NCBI GenBank assembly: GCA_001604105.1
Contig: LVAQ01000006.1
Coordinates: 62,001 to 126,000 of the forward strand
DNA from: Clostridiales bacterium Firm_11
Lineage (GTDB): Bacteria; Bacillota; Clostridia; Christensenellales; Aristaeellaceae
Direction: 5' to 3'
DNA: 64,000 bases
Part shown: piece after piece, positions 35,796 to 44,652 of the stretch
How the letters are laid out: every line of letters begins with the position of its first letter
Position numbering within the stretch: position 1 is the stretch's first letter
Translations under genes and position numbers: made by a program
Notes under the pieces: model-generated
Database searches by the model: none
What the model was told of the DNA's origin: nothing
What the model saw: the letters and a program-made list of their open reading frames with translations, nothing else

Positions 35796-37589
35796 TTAAT
35801 TGTATTCCACCGTGCGCTGGTAGGCGCGATAGTTTGAAGTGTGCAGCAACTCCCGCTTGATTTCCTGCCCATCTTTATACCAGACCTGATATGTATCCAC
35901 CACATAGCCCGTACGCGCTTTGATGGTTTCTTTGCTTTCTCCGGGCGCTAGCGATGTATTCTGCACATACTTAACCTCGCTTGAAGGCTCAATGGTGCGC
36001 AGTATCTTTGATTCAAGGTCTATCGTTACGCCCGTGCCCAGCGTCATCCCCCATATCTCAGCAGAACAGTAACGGTCTTTGTAATACGTAATCACAAAGA
36101 CAGGCGTGCTTTTGTTATTGGTAAACTGGAAATCCAGATTCGGCCAGTTAACCGTAGCATCTTCGCCAATCTTCACATAGGTGCTTGGCCAGGCATGTGG
36201 GCTGCGGCTTGTGATGGTGAGATCCGCTCTTGCAACAGCATTAAACAGGGTGGAACTTACTTGACAGATACCGCCGCCTACTTCCTCAATGCTTTGCCCT
36301 GCCGCTATGGCGCCCGCGGATTTGTAGCCCTTCTCCGTTGTGCGCTTGCCTGTGCTTTCATTGAAGCTGAAGGTTTCGCCTGGCATCAGCACCTTGCCAT
36401 TAATGGCTTTGCACGCAAGGTCAATATTGTTGTTACGGTTGCTGTCGCTTGTTGTTTTTGTGGTAAATGCGGCCACCAGATTAAAACGATTCATCATATC
36501 AGTTTTTGTAATGGCCGGTGTGGTGATGGAGGGGGTTATGGTGATGGTTTCGCCTTGCACCCCTTGATCTAGCTTGGCCGTTACTTGCTGGTAGAGCGCC
36601 TCGGCATCGACCGTTATGCCAGGTTGATCGTCCGTAAAGGTAAATGTACGGGTATTGGGATCAAAGGTTTCTATCTGCGAATCGACTGGTTCGCGTGTCA
36701 CATAGGCGGCAATTTCATCAACTCGGCTGCGAACAGCTTCATGATCATAGGTTGCGTTGCTCTTAAGTGTGACATACGTCTCCAGCATGCTTGTTACCGT
36801 TTGCACCCGCTCACGGAAGGGCGTCATACTTGTGCCGATGGTTGCGGTGGTATTCTGTCTGCCGATCGCGTAGGCATATTCCAGTATGCTGCCTAGGTTT
36901 CTGGTGGCCGGAATACTTGTGTTGTCAAACGTCCAGCCTTTATTTCCTATGACGACATTGAGCGAGAAAGCGTTGGCGGTCGTATTCTGGCTCGCATTGA
37001 GCGCTTCTTCGGCTTGGGCGATGGTCATACCGCCAACATGTACGCCGTCCACAAAAATTCCCTGATAGATAACATCCTGCCTGAGCGTATCTCGGTATTG
37101 CTTGTAATTGGCAACCAGCTTCCGGTCATAACGGAGCAGTTCCCCATTGATGAAAGCGAAGTTGTCAAAATCTTTCCAAAAATAGCCTGCCAACTGCGGC
37201 ATCATCATCACGATGATAAACGCGAGCACAACCATACAACCCGCGATTACACTTGCGTACACCACCGGGTTGCCGTTATGCTTTGCATATTGATTTGTTT
37301 GCGATGCATGCTGTACTCGGTTTCTGCTCTTTGTTTCATTTCCAGATACGCGCTTACGGGCATAGGGGTTCTCTCCCGTATCCAGCGCCTTGCTTCGCGT
37401 ATGACGTGTGTATGTCGGGAGCGCGTCCAGCGGCTCATTCCACATTTCATGATCATCAAATAAGTATTCGTTTTCCATTTCCGGCACTTTCGCCACCGCA
37501 TCCGCGCGAAGCGCTTTTTGGACGCGTGGTGGTTCGCTTGGCGTGTGGCGTGCTTGATTCCCTACCCGTTGCTCGTTCTTCCACGCCAT
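35796..37589 (-). CDS. VanW family protein with C-terminal G5 domain
   Basis: 597 residues, predicted single-pass membrane protein. Residues 1-110 are cytoplasmic and charged, a helix follows near 112-132 (SVIAGCMVVLAFIIVMMM), then an external part with peptidoglycan-binding-like repeats (about 165-375), the VanW domain (MLPGETFSFNESTGKR near 405, then EEVGGGICQVSSTLFNA) and a G5 domain at the end. Such proteins are linked to the cell wall; the role of VanW is not known. ATG 37589 follows GGGGAGGTGG. It lies 28 bases after rex in the same direction and may be cotranscribed with it. Confidence 0.88.
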   Translation of the reverse strand: MAWKNEQRVGNQARHTPSEPPRVQKALRADAVAKVPEMENEYLFDDHEMWNEPLDALPTYTRHTRSKALDTGENPYARKRVSGNETKSRNRVQHASQTNQYAKHNGNPVVYASVIAGCMVVLAFIIVMMMPQLAGYFWKDFDNFAFINGELLRYDRKLVANYKQYRDTLRQDVIYQGIFVDGVHVGGMTIAQAEEALNASQNTTANAFSLNVVIGNKGWTFDNTSIPATRNLGSILEYAYAIGRQNTTATIGTSMTPFRERVQTVTSMLETYVTLKSNATYDHEAVRSRVDEIAAYVTREPVDSQIETFDPNTRTFTFTDDQPGITVDAEALYQQVTAKLDQGVQGETITITPSITTPAITKTDMMNRFNLVAAFTTKTTSDSNRNNNIDLACKAINGKVLMPGETFSFNESTGKRTTEKGYKSAGAIAAGQSIEEVGGGICQVSSTLFNAVARADLTITSRSPHAWPSTYVKIGEDATVNWPNLDFQFTNNKSTPVFVITYYKDRYCSAEIWGMTLGTGVTIDLESKILRTIEPSSEVKYVQNTSLAPGESKETIKARTGYVVDTYQVWYKDGQEIKRELLHTSNYRAYQRTVEYN

Positions 37590-37617
37590 TCATCCACCTC
37601 CCCATGCGCATTTGCCA

Positions 37618-38247
37618 TCAGCCGTTCATTTGCTTCATCTTGAAAGATAGAATCTCAAGCCCTTCCTCAAGATGCACATTGACGACTGTCACCTTCTCTG
37701 GCAGCTTCAGATCAACGGGCGCAAAATTCCAAATCGCGCTAACGCCGTTTTCCACAAGACAATCCGTTACTTGTTGGGATGTTTCCAGGGGCACAGCCAG
37801 CACCGCAATGTCAACCTCATGGTTCGCCAGAAAACCTGCAAGCGTCTCAACATCCTGCACAGGAATAGCGCCGATATTGGTGCCAATCTTCTTGGGATCG
37901 GCATCAAATATCGCCAGTGTTTGAAATCCTGATGCGGGGAATGAATCGGACAGGGCGACTGCGCGCCCAATATTCCCCGCACCTAAGATAATCATCTTAT
38001 GAACGCGATCCACGCCTAAAATCTTCCCGATATGCTCGCGAAGTTCTGCAACATTGTATCCGTATCCCTGCCTGCCAAACCCGCCAAAGCAGTTGATATC
38101 CTGCCGTATTTGCGAGGCGGTTAACTTCATTCGCTCCCCAAGCCCTTGCGAGGAAATCTGTTTGACCCCTTCTGCTTCCAGTGTTCTCAGGTACCTGTAA
38201 TAACCTGGAAGCCTCCGGATAACCGCTTCTGAAACATAACCAGCCAT
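37618..38247 (-). CDS. rex: Redox-sensing transcriptional repressor Rex
   Basis: Repressor of 209 residues that senses the NADH/NAD+ ratio. The winged helix spans residues 1-80 (AVIRRLPGYYRYLRTLEAEG, then SSQGLGERMKLTASQIRQDI), and the NAD-binding domain has IILGAGNIGRAVAL near 86. The length is the family's usual one. A typical Rex operator lies over the -35 region of its own promoter, so it should repress itself when NAD+ is high and be released by NADH. Confidence 0.96.
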   Translation of the reverse strand: MAGYVSEAVIRRLPGYYRYLRTLEAEGVKQISSQGLGERMKLTASQIRQDINCFGGFGRQGYGYNVAELREHIGKILGVDRVHKMIILGAGNIGRAVALSDSFPASGFQTLAIFDADPKKIGTNIGAIPVQDVETLAGFLANHEVDIAVLAVPLETSQQVTDCLVENGVSAIWNFAPVDLKLPEKVTVVNVHLEEGLEILSFKMKQMNG

Positions 38248-38313
38248 GTTGTTACCTCCCCCGCACTGGGTTTGCTTTTAATGCTATTCCATTGCCTTCC
38301 TGCTATTTTCAGC

Positions 38314-38342
38314 AGTATACCACATTGTTCAATATTTCACAA
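38314..38342 (-). promoter_or_regulatory. rex promoter
   Basis: TTGTGA (38337-38342), 17-base spacer, TATACT (38314-38319) on the - strand, with the -35 element lying inside the Rex operator. Confidence 0.75.
38325..38342. promoter_or_regulatory. Rex operator
   Basis: TTGTTCAATATTTCACAA matches the Rex consensus TTGTGA-N6-TCACAA with a perfect right half and a TTGTTC left half. It covers the rex -35 element and part of the spacer, the classic place for autorepression. Confidence 0.82.
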
Positions 38343-38399
38343 TAAACGTATCCTTTATACTGTATAAGCAGAACGATGCAATACAAAGTAAACGGGAAA

Positions 38400-38425
38400 G
38401 CGCCGCCGGACGCGTCCGGCGGCGC
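38400..38425 (-). terminator. Terminator-like palindrome after the jag operon
   Basis: A fully self-complementary 26-bp G+C-rich sequence (GCGCCGCCGGACG and its complement) lies about 150 bases beyond the jag stop, followed on the - strand by a CTTTCCCGTTTACTTT tract. It would separate the jag operon from rex. Confidence 0.6.
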
Positions 38426-38578
38426 GGTCTGTGCCGCTCGTGTTACCAGAAAATCAAGGCCATTATGATGGCGTGTATCGATGCGCATTTTCAAAGTGCA
38501 GGCCATGATCAATACCCATATGCCTGCTACAATCCATTACACATCGATACCGAACCGCTTGGTATGCTCAAGAAAAAC

Positions 38579-39430
38579 TCACTTCAGCGTAATCACGACA
38601 TGCCGATTGGGCTCATCGCCCTCGCTATGCGTGGTCACGGCATCATTCTGCTGCAACGCGCTGTGCAGGATACGGCGCTCGTAGGGATTCATAGGCTCCA
38701 ATACCACCTTACGACCCGTCTTAACGGCGCGGTTGGCCATACGGTTGGCAAGGCGCGTGAGCGCCTCCTCCCGCTTGGCGCGGTAATTCTCTGTATCAAT
38801 GGTTACACGGGTATAATCATCCTGCCCACGGTTGACAGAAAGGCTTGTAAGGTATTGAAGCGCATCCAGCGTCTCCCCACGGCGACCAATGAGAATGCCA
38901 AGCGTATCACCGTGCATATCAACACGCACATTACCTTCGCTGTCAACGGCGGCATTCACGCTCACCTCAACACCCATCCGGCGCGTAACTTCCATCAGAA
39001 AACGCTGTGCTTTTCCTGCGGCGCTTTGTGCATCCTGTAGTTTTCCTTGTATGCTCTTGGGCGCTGAAGCAGCGGTTTCGGCTTTGTCGCTCTTATCCTT
39101 TCGCGAAACAGGTGCGTTCTGACGCTCCTGTTTCTCATTGCTCTTGGGTTTCTCCTGACGCGCTGGTTTCGCTTCCAGCTTGGATTTCTGTTTCGTTTTC
39201 GTTGGCGCTTCCCCACCAAGGGAAAGGGAAGCCAGTATATCCTGATCCTCCGCGCCATCTTTCACTGTGAGTCGTACGCGTGCAGGCTTGCCGCCAATCA
39301 GCCCAAACAGACCCTTTGAGCCTTCATCAATAATATCGATGGATACATCCCCAAGCGATACATTCAGCTTCTCCAGACCTTGGGTTACCGCTTCTTCCAT
39401 GGTTTTAGCAGAAGATTCTATGCTTCTCAT
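38579..39430 (-). CDS. jag: RNA-binding protein Jag/KhpB (SpoIIIJ-associated)
   Basis: 283 residues: Jag-N domain (EEAVTQGLEKLNVS start, GLFGLIGGKPARVRL near 45), a charged linker of about 70 residues rich in Lys and Gln, a KH domain with GILIGRRGETLDALQYL near 190, and an R3H domain with NPYERRILHSAL near 250. Known partner of YidC-type insertases and of KhpA in RNA binding. It overlaps yidC by four bases in the usual gene order. Confidence 0.95.
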   Translation of the reverse strand: MRSIESSAKTMEEAVTQGLEKLNVSLGDVSIDIIDEGSKGLFGLIGGKPARVRLTVKDGAEDQDILASLSLGGEAPTKTKQKSKLEAKPARQEKPKSNEKQERQNAPVSRKDKSDKAETAASAPKSIQGKLQDAQSAAGKAQRFLMEVTRRMGVEVSVNAAVDSEGNVRVDMHGDTLGILIGRRGETLDALQYLTSLSVNRGQDDYTRVTIDTENYRAKREEALTRLANRMANRAVKTGRKVVLEPMNPYERRILHSALQQNDAVTTHSEGDEPNRHVVITLK

Positions 39431-40431
39431 TTCAAGCTCTCCTCCCCTACTGCCTCAAGCGAGCCCTTCTGTTTCTCTTGCGCGTCCATGATCTTATTGA
39501 CAACTAAGCCCTGTCCCCAGGCCACAAGGTTTGACATTACCCAATAGATTGAGAAGCCTGCGTTATAGCTGGAGCAAATATACAGGGAGAAAATCGGGAA
39601 GAACCATTTCATGAATTTGCCCGTCCCCGCAGCGGATGTTCCGGTCGCGCTCACGTTGGTTGTGGTTTGCGGTTGGGTAAGCGTCATGAGGAATTGCGTC
39701 ACTGCGGCCAAAATCGGCAAAATGAAGAAACCGTTGTTGTTGGCAAAAATGTAGAGTTTTGTAAAGAACAGATCCACATATGGCATGGTGGACCAGTGCA
39801 GCATTTCTTGAGCATAGGAAGGGCTGTTTTGCAGCGCGGTAAAGATCACCGTGGAATCGATGTTGCTGGCCGTAATCTGCAAGCTTGCAAGTCCGCTTAC
39901 CTGTTCGGGCGTAAGCGCGGCAAATACTTTATTCCAGATATCCTGCGTTATTTGCGTCAAGCTTGCCTGATCCACGATTACTGCTGAAAAGGGGCTATCA
40001 GGCATCCATAGATTCTTCACCCACAGCCAACCTTCGTTGATCTGCGCATGCGGCGGCAGGATCAAGTCGATCACCTGTTTGGCAAGCTCAACGTTTGCTA
40101 CCATGCGCATCGCACCGAACATGGCAATAAGCACTGGGAAAGATAGCAGCATCGGCAAACAACCGGAGAGCGGGTTGATGCGCTGTGTGCGATACAGTTC
40201 AGCCGTCTTTTGATTGAGCTTCTCCTTGTCGTTTGCGTACTTCTTTTGCAATTTGGTAATTTGAGGTTGCAATGCGCTCATGCGGCGCATACTCTTACGG
40301 CTTTTCAGATCCAAAGGCAAAAGGATAAACTTGATAAGTACCGTGAAAACGACGATAGACCAGCCGTAGCTGTGCACGATTGAGTTGATGCCACTCAGGA
40401 TACTGGCTAAAAAAGTATTAATTGCGTCCAT
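39427..40431 (-). CDS. yidC: Membrane protein insertase YidC/Oxa1 (SpoIIIJ)
   Basis: Insertase of 334 residues placing proteins into the cytoplasmic membrane. The first helix (SYGWSIVVFTVLIKFILLPL) is followed by the cytoplasmic hairpin LKSRKSMRRMSALQPQI, then CLPMLLSFPVLIAMFGAMR near 90 and later helices near 225-295. It has no lipoprotein signal, unlike Bacillus SpoIIIJ. A longer insert between helices (about 110-210) is somewhat unusual. It sits between yidD and jag as expected. Confidence 0.95.
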   Translation of the reverse strand: MDAINTFLASILSGINSIVHSYGWSIVVFTVLIKFILLPLDLKSRKSMRRMSALQPQITKLQKKYANDKEKLNQKTAELYRTQRINPLSGCLPMLLSFPVLIAMFGAMRMVANVELAKQVIDLILPPHAQINEGWLWVKNLWMPDSPFSAVIVDQASLTQITQDIWNKVFAALTPEQVSGLASLQITASNIDSTVIFTALQNSPSYAQEMLHWSTMPYVDLFFTKLYIFANNNGFFILPILAAVTQFLMTLTQPQTTTNVSATGTSAAGTGKFMKWFFPIFSLYICSSYNAGFSIYWVMSNLVAWGQGLVVNKIMDAQEKQKGSLEAVGEESLK

Positions 40432-40438
40432 AGGGGGG

Positions 40439-40678
40439 TCAATTCCTCCTTATTGTTACGGTCGTATCCTCCGGCACGGGATCATAGCCACCCTTGCTAA
40501 AGGGATTACAGCGAAGTATTCGCCACAGGGCGAGTCTTCCACCTTTGATGGCTCCGTAACGTTGGATGGCCGTTTCTGCGTAGTGGGAACAGGTCGGCTG
40601 AAAGCGGCAAGCGGGCGGCGTGTATGGGCTGATATGCCGCTGGTAGAAATGGATCATGGCAAGCAATAATCTTCTCAT
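40439..40678 (-). CDS. yidD: Membrane protein insertion efficiency factor YidD
   Basis: 79 residues with the hallmark [20 protein letters not shown] and [20 protein letters not shown], then [17 protein letters not shown]. Assists YidC. It overlaps rnpA by four bases and ends seven bases before yidC. Confidence 0.96.
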   Translation of the reverse strand: MRRLLLAMIHFYQRHISPYTPPACRFQPTCSHYAETAIQRYGAIKGGRLALWRILRCNPFSKGGYDPVPEDTTVTIRRN

Positions 40679-41028
40679 TTTGCTTTGGGCGGCATCTGTT
40701 CACCGCGGTAGAGCGCCAAACGATGGAGCAGTGCGTCTAGTCCTTTGTTCAACTGGGCAAAAGACCGCTCCTTGGCGCTCGGGTGTGCCACAATCACATA
40801 CAAGCCTTGCTTAAGCTCCAAAAGCCTGGGGCGCATACATTCGCGCAATCGCCGCTTAATCAGGTTTCGCACCACCGCGCAACCAACCTTCTTGCTGACA
40901 GAAAAGCCTACGCGCTGCTGCATGTTTTTGACATAAAGCAGCGTTAAATCCCTGTTGGATGCCTTCATACCACGCCGGTAAACGTAACTGAACTGCCGAT
41001 TGCGGTTCAGGCGATGTTCCTGCTGCAA
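40675..41028 (-). CDS. rnpA: Ribonuclease P protein component
   Basis: Basic protein of 117 residues that binds RNase P RNA for tRNA 5' maturation. The signature [19 protein letters not shown] near 48 and the N-terminal [15 protein letters not shown] are typical. Start is TTG 41028, five bases after GAGGGG. It lies between rpmH and yidD in the standard order. Confidence 0.95.
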   Translation of the reverse strand: MQQEHRLNRNRQFSYVYRRGMKASNRDLTLLYVKNMQQRVGFSVSKKVGCAVVRNLIKRRLRECMRPRLLELKQGLYVIVAHPSAKERSFAQLNKGLDALLHRLALYRGEQMPPKAK

Positions 41029-41170
41029 TGCTACCCCTCATTCAAAGGCATGGACGACCGCTGTAAAGGCGGCGCTACCTATGTATCGGAAAAGCCCGTA
41101 CCCACTTCACCCTAATCAAGAAAAATGGGGGCGGGCTGACCGAAACGCTATTGACTTGCCAGCGGATGCC

Positions 41171-41305
41171 TCAGGCGCTGAGTACTTTACGGCCACGACG
41201 GCGACGCGCAGCCAGCACGCGGCGACCATTCTTCGTGGACATACGCGCACGAAAACCATGCACCTTACTGCGCTGGATCTTCTTAGGCTGGTAGGTACGA
41301 AACAT
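41171..41305 (-). CDS. rpmH: 50S ribosomal protein L34
   Basis: 44 residues: it starts [20 protein letters not shown] and ends [11 protein letters not shown], the complete L34 sequence pattern. ATG 41305 follows AAGGAGTTGTTCTGTC. First gene of the rpmH-rnpA-yidD-yidC-jag operon, with a consensus promoter 89 bases upstream. Confidence 0.97.
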   Translation of the reverse strand: MFRTYQPKKIQRSKVHGFRARMSTKNGRRVLAARRRRGRKVLSA

Positions 41306-41393
41306 GACAGAACAACTCCTTACGATCTTTCAATCTTGTATGGCGTAGCACAGGCTCTGCAGCTTGTACTGAATACCATAAAACAACTATTAT

Positions 41394-41422
41394 ATTATAA
41401 GGTTGGGGTTACTGGCTGTCAA
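41394..41422 (-). promoter_or_regulatory. Promoter of the rpmH-rnpA-yidD-yidC-jag operon
   Basis: Perfect TTGACA (41417-41422), 17-base spacer, TATAAT (41394-41399) on the - strand. Confidence 0.92.
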
Positions 41423-42097
41423 GTGAATTTTTCCTTGTTTCAGCCTGAGTTTCTTTATTACGGGTTGAAAGAACACATACAACTTGAAGGAGCCCTAAAC
41501 AACAGTAATCAAATGATGCCCGAACAATCAAATCTCAAGCAGATATGCTGATCCTAATTCAATGAAACTACGAATTTCAAAACAGTTTGTTTTCGGTATC
41601 ACTAGATGCTTTCGCGTTGAGAAATGGATAATTCATCACATTCACATCCTCAAGCTTGTGTATGGAAAGAGAAAGTGAAACTAATTGATAACACAAGAGC
41701 CATGAAAACCGCATATTTCAGCAGTTTTTCATACACACTATCCGCAGGCGAGAAGTTAGCCTGCATGACAGGCATCTGTATCCATCTTCATCTGAGGCCT
41801 GTTATACTATAATGACCTATGCCTAATGGGTGATCGGATTCAAGTACGTCATTTCCTGCTTAGAACCAGTATAACGCGCTTAACTCCGGCCTCGTCAACG
41901 TGATCGCCGATCGCCGTAGCACCTACTGATTCTGCCCTTGATCATTGTATGAAATTGAAAATTTGTCCATCTGATAACAGGCTAAAGCTGAGGTAACATG
42001 TCACACCATGGATGCGTTGAGATGCCAATGAACATGCGAAAAATCGAGCATTTAAAAGTGCTTGGGTGACGGCTAAGGATGGCGTCTACTTAACTAC
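41423..42097. other. Gene-free stretch upstream of rpmH; dnaA is absent
   Basis: In many Bacillota dnaA and the origin lie here. I find no dnaA, no cluster of TTATCCACA boxes and no supportable gene, only short unconvincing open frames. The closest DnaA-box-like sequences (CTATCCGCA near 41738) are single and have two mismatches. Confidence 0.5.
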
Positions 42098-42126
42098 TTG
42101 ACAATCAAGCACGCAACTGGTATGAT
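42098..42126 (+). promoter_or_regulatory. Promoter upstream of the Rnk-like gene
   Basis: TTGACA (42098-42103), 17-base spacer, TATGAT (42121-42126). It would give a leader of about 285 bases before the gene at 42416, or a separate short RNA ending near the T-rich stretch GGGTCTTTTTATTTTTG at 42206-42223. Confidence 0.75.
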
Positions 42127-42415
42127 CGAATAAAGAACCAGCATGGTGCTTTAATAGGGCTACCATGAAAGGCTTTATCAAGATTTGCTTGGTGCGATAT
42201 GATAGGGTCTTTTTATTTTTGCTCAGATTTGCGCTTCAAAGTACTAAGCCCACTAAAGGATTTCGCCCATGGCAAAGTATGCTCATTCATTGAGGCGGTT
42301 GTTATTCATATCGCGTTTTACACATCAGTTCTCAGATGCAGGATTGTGAACGCCTCATGTCTAGCCATGTGTTCGTATTCACTGACTTAATTACACAGTG
42401 CGGGAGGGAATAAAC
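42127..42415 (+). other. Leader of the Rnk-like gene, no gene seen
   Basis: About 285 bases between a good promoter and the TTG start. CATGGT/ACCATG (about 42144-42167) can pair, and a T-rich run follows near 42210. No known riboswitch pattern was found. Confidence 0.4.
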
Positions 42416-42823
42416 TTGGATCGGAATCTTTACATCAATGAGCTTGACCACAAACGGCTTATGCGGCTGATTGAGGATGCGCTCAACGGTGTCACGGAGC
42501 AGAGCAATTCATTACGCTCATTACATGCCGAACTCACGCGGGCCACCGTGGTAAACGCTGAAGAACTACCTCCCGACGTGGTTACAATGCGGTCGCGTGT
42601 TCTGATCATGCTGGAAAACGAAGAAAAAGAAATCACGCTCGTCTATCCCAATGAAGCGAACCGCTCTACCGGACAGATTTCAATTCTTTCACCTATTGGT
42701 ACAGCAATCATAGGGTATCGTGCAGGCGATGTCATCAACTGGTTAACACCCGGTGGTCTTAAGCATATCAAGATCAAGACGGTTCTTTATCAGCCCGAAG
42801 CATCGGGCGATTATGAATTGTAA
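42416..42823 (+). CDS. rnk: Rnk/GreA-family transcription factor (nucleoside diphosphate kinase regulator-like)
   Basis: 135 residues. A short N-terminal helical part (LYINELDHKRLMRLIEDAL) is followed by the GreA/GreB C-terminal fold: VVTMRSRVLIMLENEEKEITLVYP and ISILSPIGTAIIGYRAGDVI are the Rnk signatures. Such proteins bind RNA polymerase near the secondary channel. The frame opens at a GTG (42398), but TTG 42416 lies seven bases after GGAGGG and is the better start. Confidence 0.85.
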   Translation: MDRNLYINELDHKRLMRLIEDALNGVTEQSNSLRSLHAELTRATVVNAEELPPDVVTMRSRVLIMLENEEKEITLVYPNEANRSTGQISILSPIGTAIIGYRAGDVINWLTPGGLKHIKIKTVLYQPEASGDYEL

Positions 42824-43020
42824 TGAACAATCATAGTCAGTAATCCATATCCTGATATATTCCAGCAAGGCAAAACGAATAAAATGATACTCATAAGTTG
42901 TTGCAGATTGTGCAGCTTTCTTTGTCTACGATGTGGTTGGCGTTGCCCTGTTTGTTCGCAATGATGAAGGGGTATTGCCAACCCATCACTCTGGCGACAT
43001 GACCCTTTCAAAGGACCTCA

Positions 43021-44301
43021 TCAACCCCGACCCCAAAACAGCCAGATCATCACATAACCAGAAGCCACGGCCGTGAGTGTAAATGGAAAAGAAATTTTCA
43101 TAAAATCCCAAATTTTCACGTTGTTGCCATTCTTGCGTAGGATTCCAATGCCAGCTATATTAGCGCTGGCTCCGATGGGGGTTAGGTTGCCACCTAGGGT
43201 TGCGCCGATCAAGAGCCCGAAATACAACACAGTGGGACTGATGCCCAAATGACTGGCGATGACAGCCGTGACCGGCAACATGGTTGCTACATAAGGTATG
43301 TTGTCAATGAAGGCAGAGAGAATGACAGAAGCCCATACGATCAGAGTGTAAGCGATAAAACCGTTACCGTTGCTGATGTTAGCAAATATCCTGCCGATCT
43401 CGTTTACCACGCCCGCTTCTGTGATACCTGCGATGACGATAAACAAGCTGGTTAACAGCAACAAGGTGAAAACATCAATCTCCTTGAGAATACACTTAAT
43501 AGTCTGTGAGGGCTTATCGGATCGAATAACCTCCCTTATCAGACCGATGAGCATCACGCCCATGCAGATAAGCCCGTTGGTGATTGCTGGCTTGCTGTCT
43601 GCGTCGATGAAGGAGGCAAGAATCAACAGGACAATGGTACCTATCAGCATCATGGTGGGAAAATAGTCCTGAACAACTGTTTTCTCCTGCATGGCAACCT
43701 TCTGCTTGTACTTGCGGAAAATCACCATCAAGATGATAGCGGAAAAAACAGCGCCAATTTGCACGATGAAAAACAGTCCTGGCTTTCCTTGATACCAGAA
43801 AAAGTCAGCAAAGTTCATACCAGCTTGCTTGCCCAGCAAGATAGCGGTGGTGTCGCCCACCAGTGTGGCCGCACCCTGAAGATTGCTTGAAATGGAAATA
43901 GCAACAATAGCAGGCACCGGTGAAATCTTCAATGAATTACTCACAACCAGTGCGATAGGCGCAACCATCAGCACGGTCGCCACATTGTCTACAAAGGCGG
44001 AGATGATGCCTGAAAACAACGCCAGCGCGATGATGACCCACTGGACGTTGGGCATCCTGTCGATGATATGATCCGCCAACAACGCAGGCATTTTCGACTG
44101 AATAAAGAAATACACGGTGCCCATTGTACCTGCGATCATCATGATAACGTTCCAGTCCACCGCTCCAAACACCTTGGAAGCAGGCAAGATGCCGAGGATA
44201 ACAAATAGGATGGCTGAGCCCAATGCAATCCACGCACGGTACTTAGAAAAAACCAGGAGAGCCATATAAGTCAGTAGAAAGAGAACAAGGGCTAGCAACA
44301 C
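43021..44301 (-). CDS. ArsB/NhaD-type (SLC13/CitMHS family) ion or anion transporter
   Basis: 426 residues with about twelve membrane helices and the internal repeat of the ion-transporter superfamily: SAFVDNVATVLMVAPIALV in the first half and SAFIDNIPYVATMLPVTAV in the second, plus GATLGGNLTPIGASANI near the end. Members move arsenite, sodium/proton or di- and tricarboxylates; the substrate cannot be chosen from sequence. The start is GTG 44301, seven bases after GAGGAGG (an ATG two bases upstream is out of frame). It has its own promoter at 44328-44356. Confidence 0.88.
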   Translation of the reverse strand: MLLALVLFLLTYMALLVFSKYRAWIALGSAILFVILGILPASKVFGAVDWNVIMMIAGTMGTVYFFIQSKMPALLADHIIDRMPNVQWVIIALALFSGIISAFVDNVATVLMVAPIALVVSNSLKISPVPAIVAISISSNLQGAATLVGDTTAILLGKQAGMNFADFFWYQGKPGLFFIVQIGAVFSAIILMVIFRKYKQKVAMQEKTVVQDYFPTMMLIGTIVLLILASFIDADSKPAITNGLICMGVMLIGLIREVIRSDKPSQTIKCILKEIDVFTLLLLTSLFIVIAGITEAGVVNEIGRIFANISNGNGFIAYTLIVWASVILSAFIDNIPYVATMLPVTAVIASHLGISPTVLYFGLLIGATLGGNLTPIGASANIAGIGILRKNGNNVKIWDFMKISFPFTLTAVASGYVMIWLFWGRG

Positions 44302-44327
44302 ATAAAAGCCTCCTCGAATTTTGATTG

Positions 44328-44356
44328 ATTATAACACGTTACAACTTAAGCGGCAA
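44328..44356 (-). promoter_or_regulatory. Promoter of the ArsB/NhaD-type transporter gene
   Basis: TTGCCG (44351-44356), 17-base spacer, TATAAT (44328-44333) on the - strand. Confidence 0.65.
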
Positions 44357-44426
44357 ATACAATCCATACTGATCCTGCCCCCGAACGTTGTCCCGTTTAG
44401 ACTGGGTTTTCGCAATGTAACAAACA

Positions 44427-44462
44427 CCACCTGTCGATAAGATTTATCTTATCAATAGGTGG
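44427..44462. repeat. Compound inverted repeat at the left edge of the mobile element
   Basis: Outer arms CCACCT/AGGTGG (44427-44432, 44457-44462) and inner arms GATAAGAT/ATCTTATC (44436-44443, 44446-44453). A further copy of the half-site, CTATTGATAA at 44487-44496, is a perfect inverted match to TTATCAATAG at 44449-44458. It may be a terminator for the defence operon, an operator, or a recombination site; I cannot decide. Confidence 0.6.
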
Positions 44463-44652
44463 CATCTGTTATGGCTAATACCTTATCTATTGATAAAATG
44501 CACACCCCGAAAGCAAATCGTTAAATTTGAACACCCCTGTTGCCCAATGGGCAACTCTCTTAACAAGCATTAAGGTAAAACTTGTTCGCCATCCTTGATT
44601 TTCTCCATGATAATTTTGTCACTCTCTGGCATAGCCATTATATTAGGATTCT

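Noticed and set aside
41000..41551. 183-codon + strand frame opposite rpmH
   Set aside because: Runs antisense through L34 and its promoter; no ribosome binding site.
41306..42415. Possible replication origin next to rpmH
   Set aside because: No dnaA or dnaN, no cluster of DnaA boxes and no A+T-rich repeats; only single poor matches.
44570..44638. 22-codon frame after the HEPN gene (starts MAMPESDKII)
   Set aside because: No ribosome binding site and too short; could be a gene fragment but cannot be supported.
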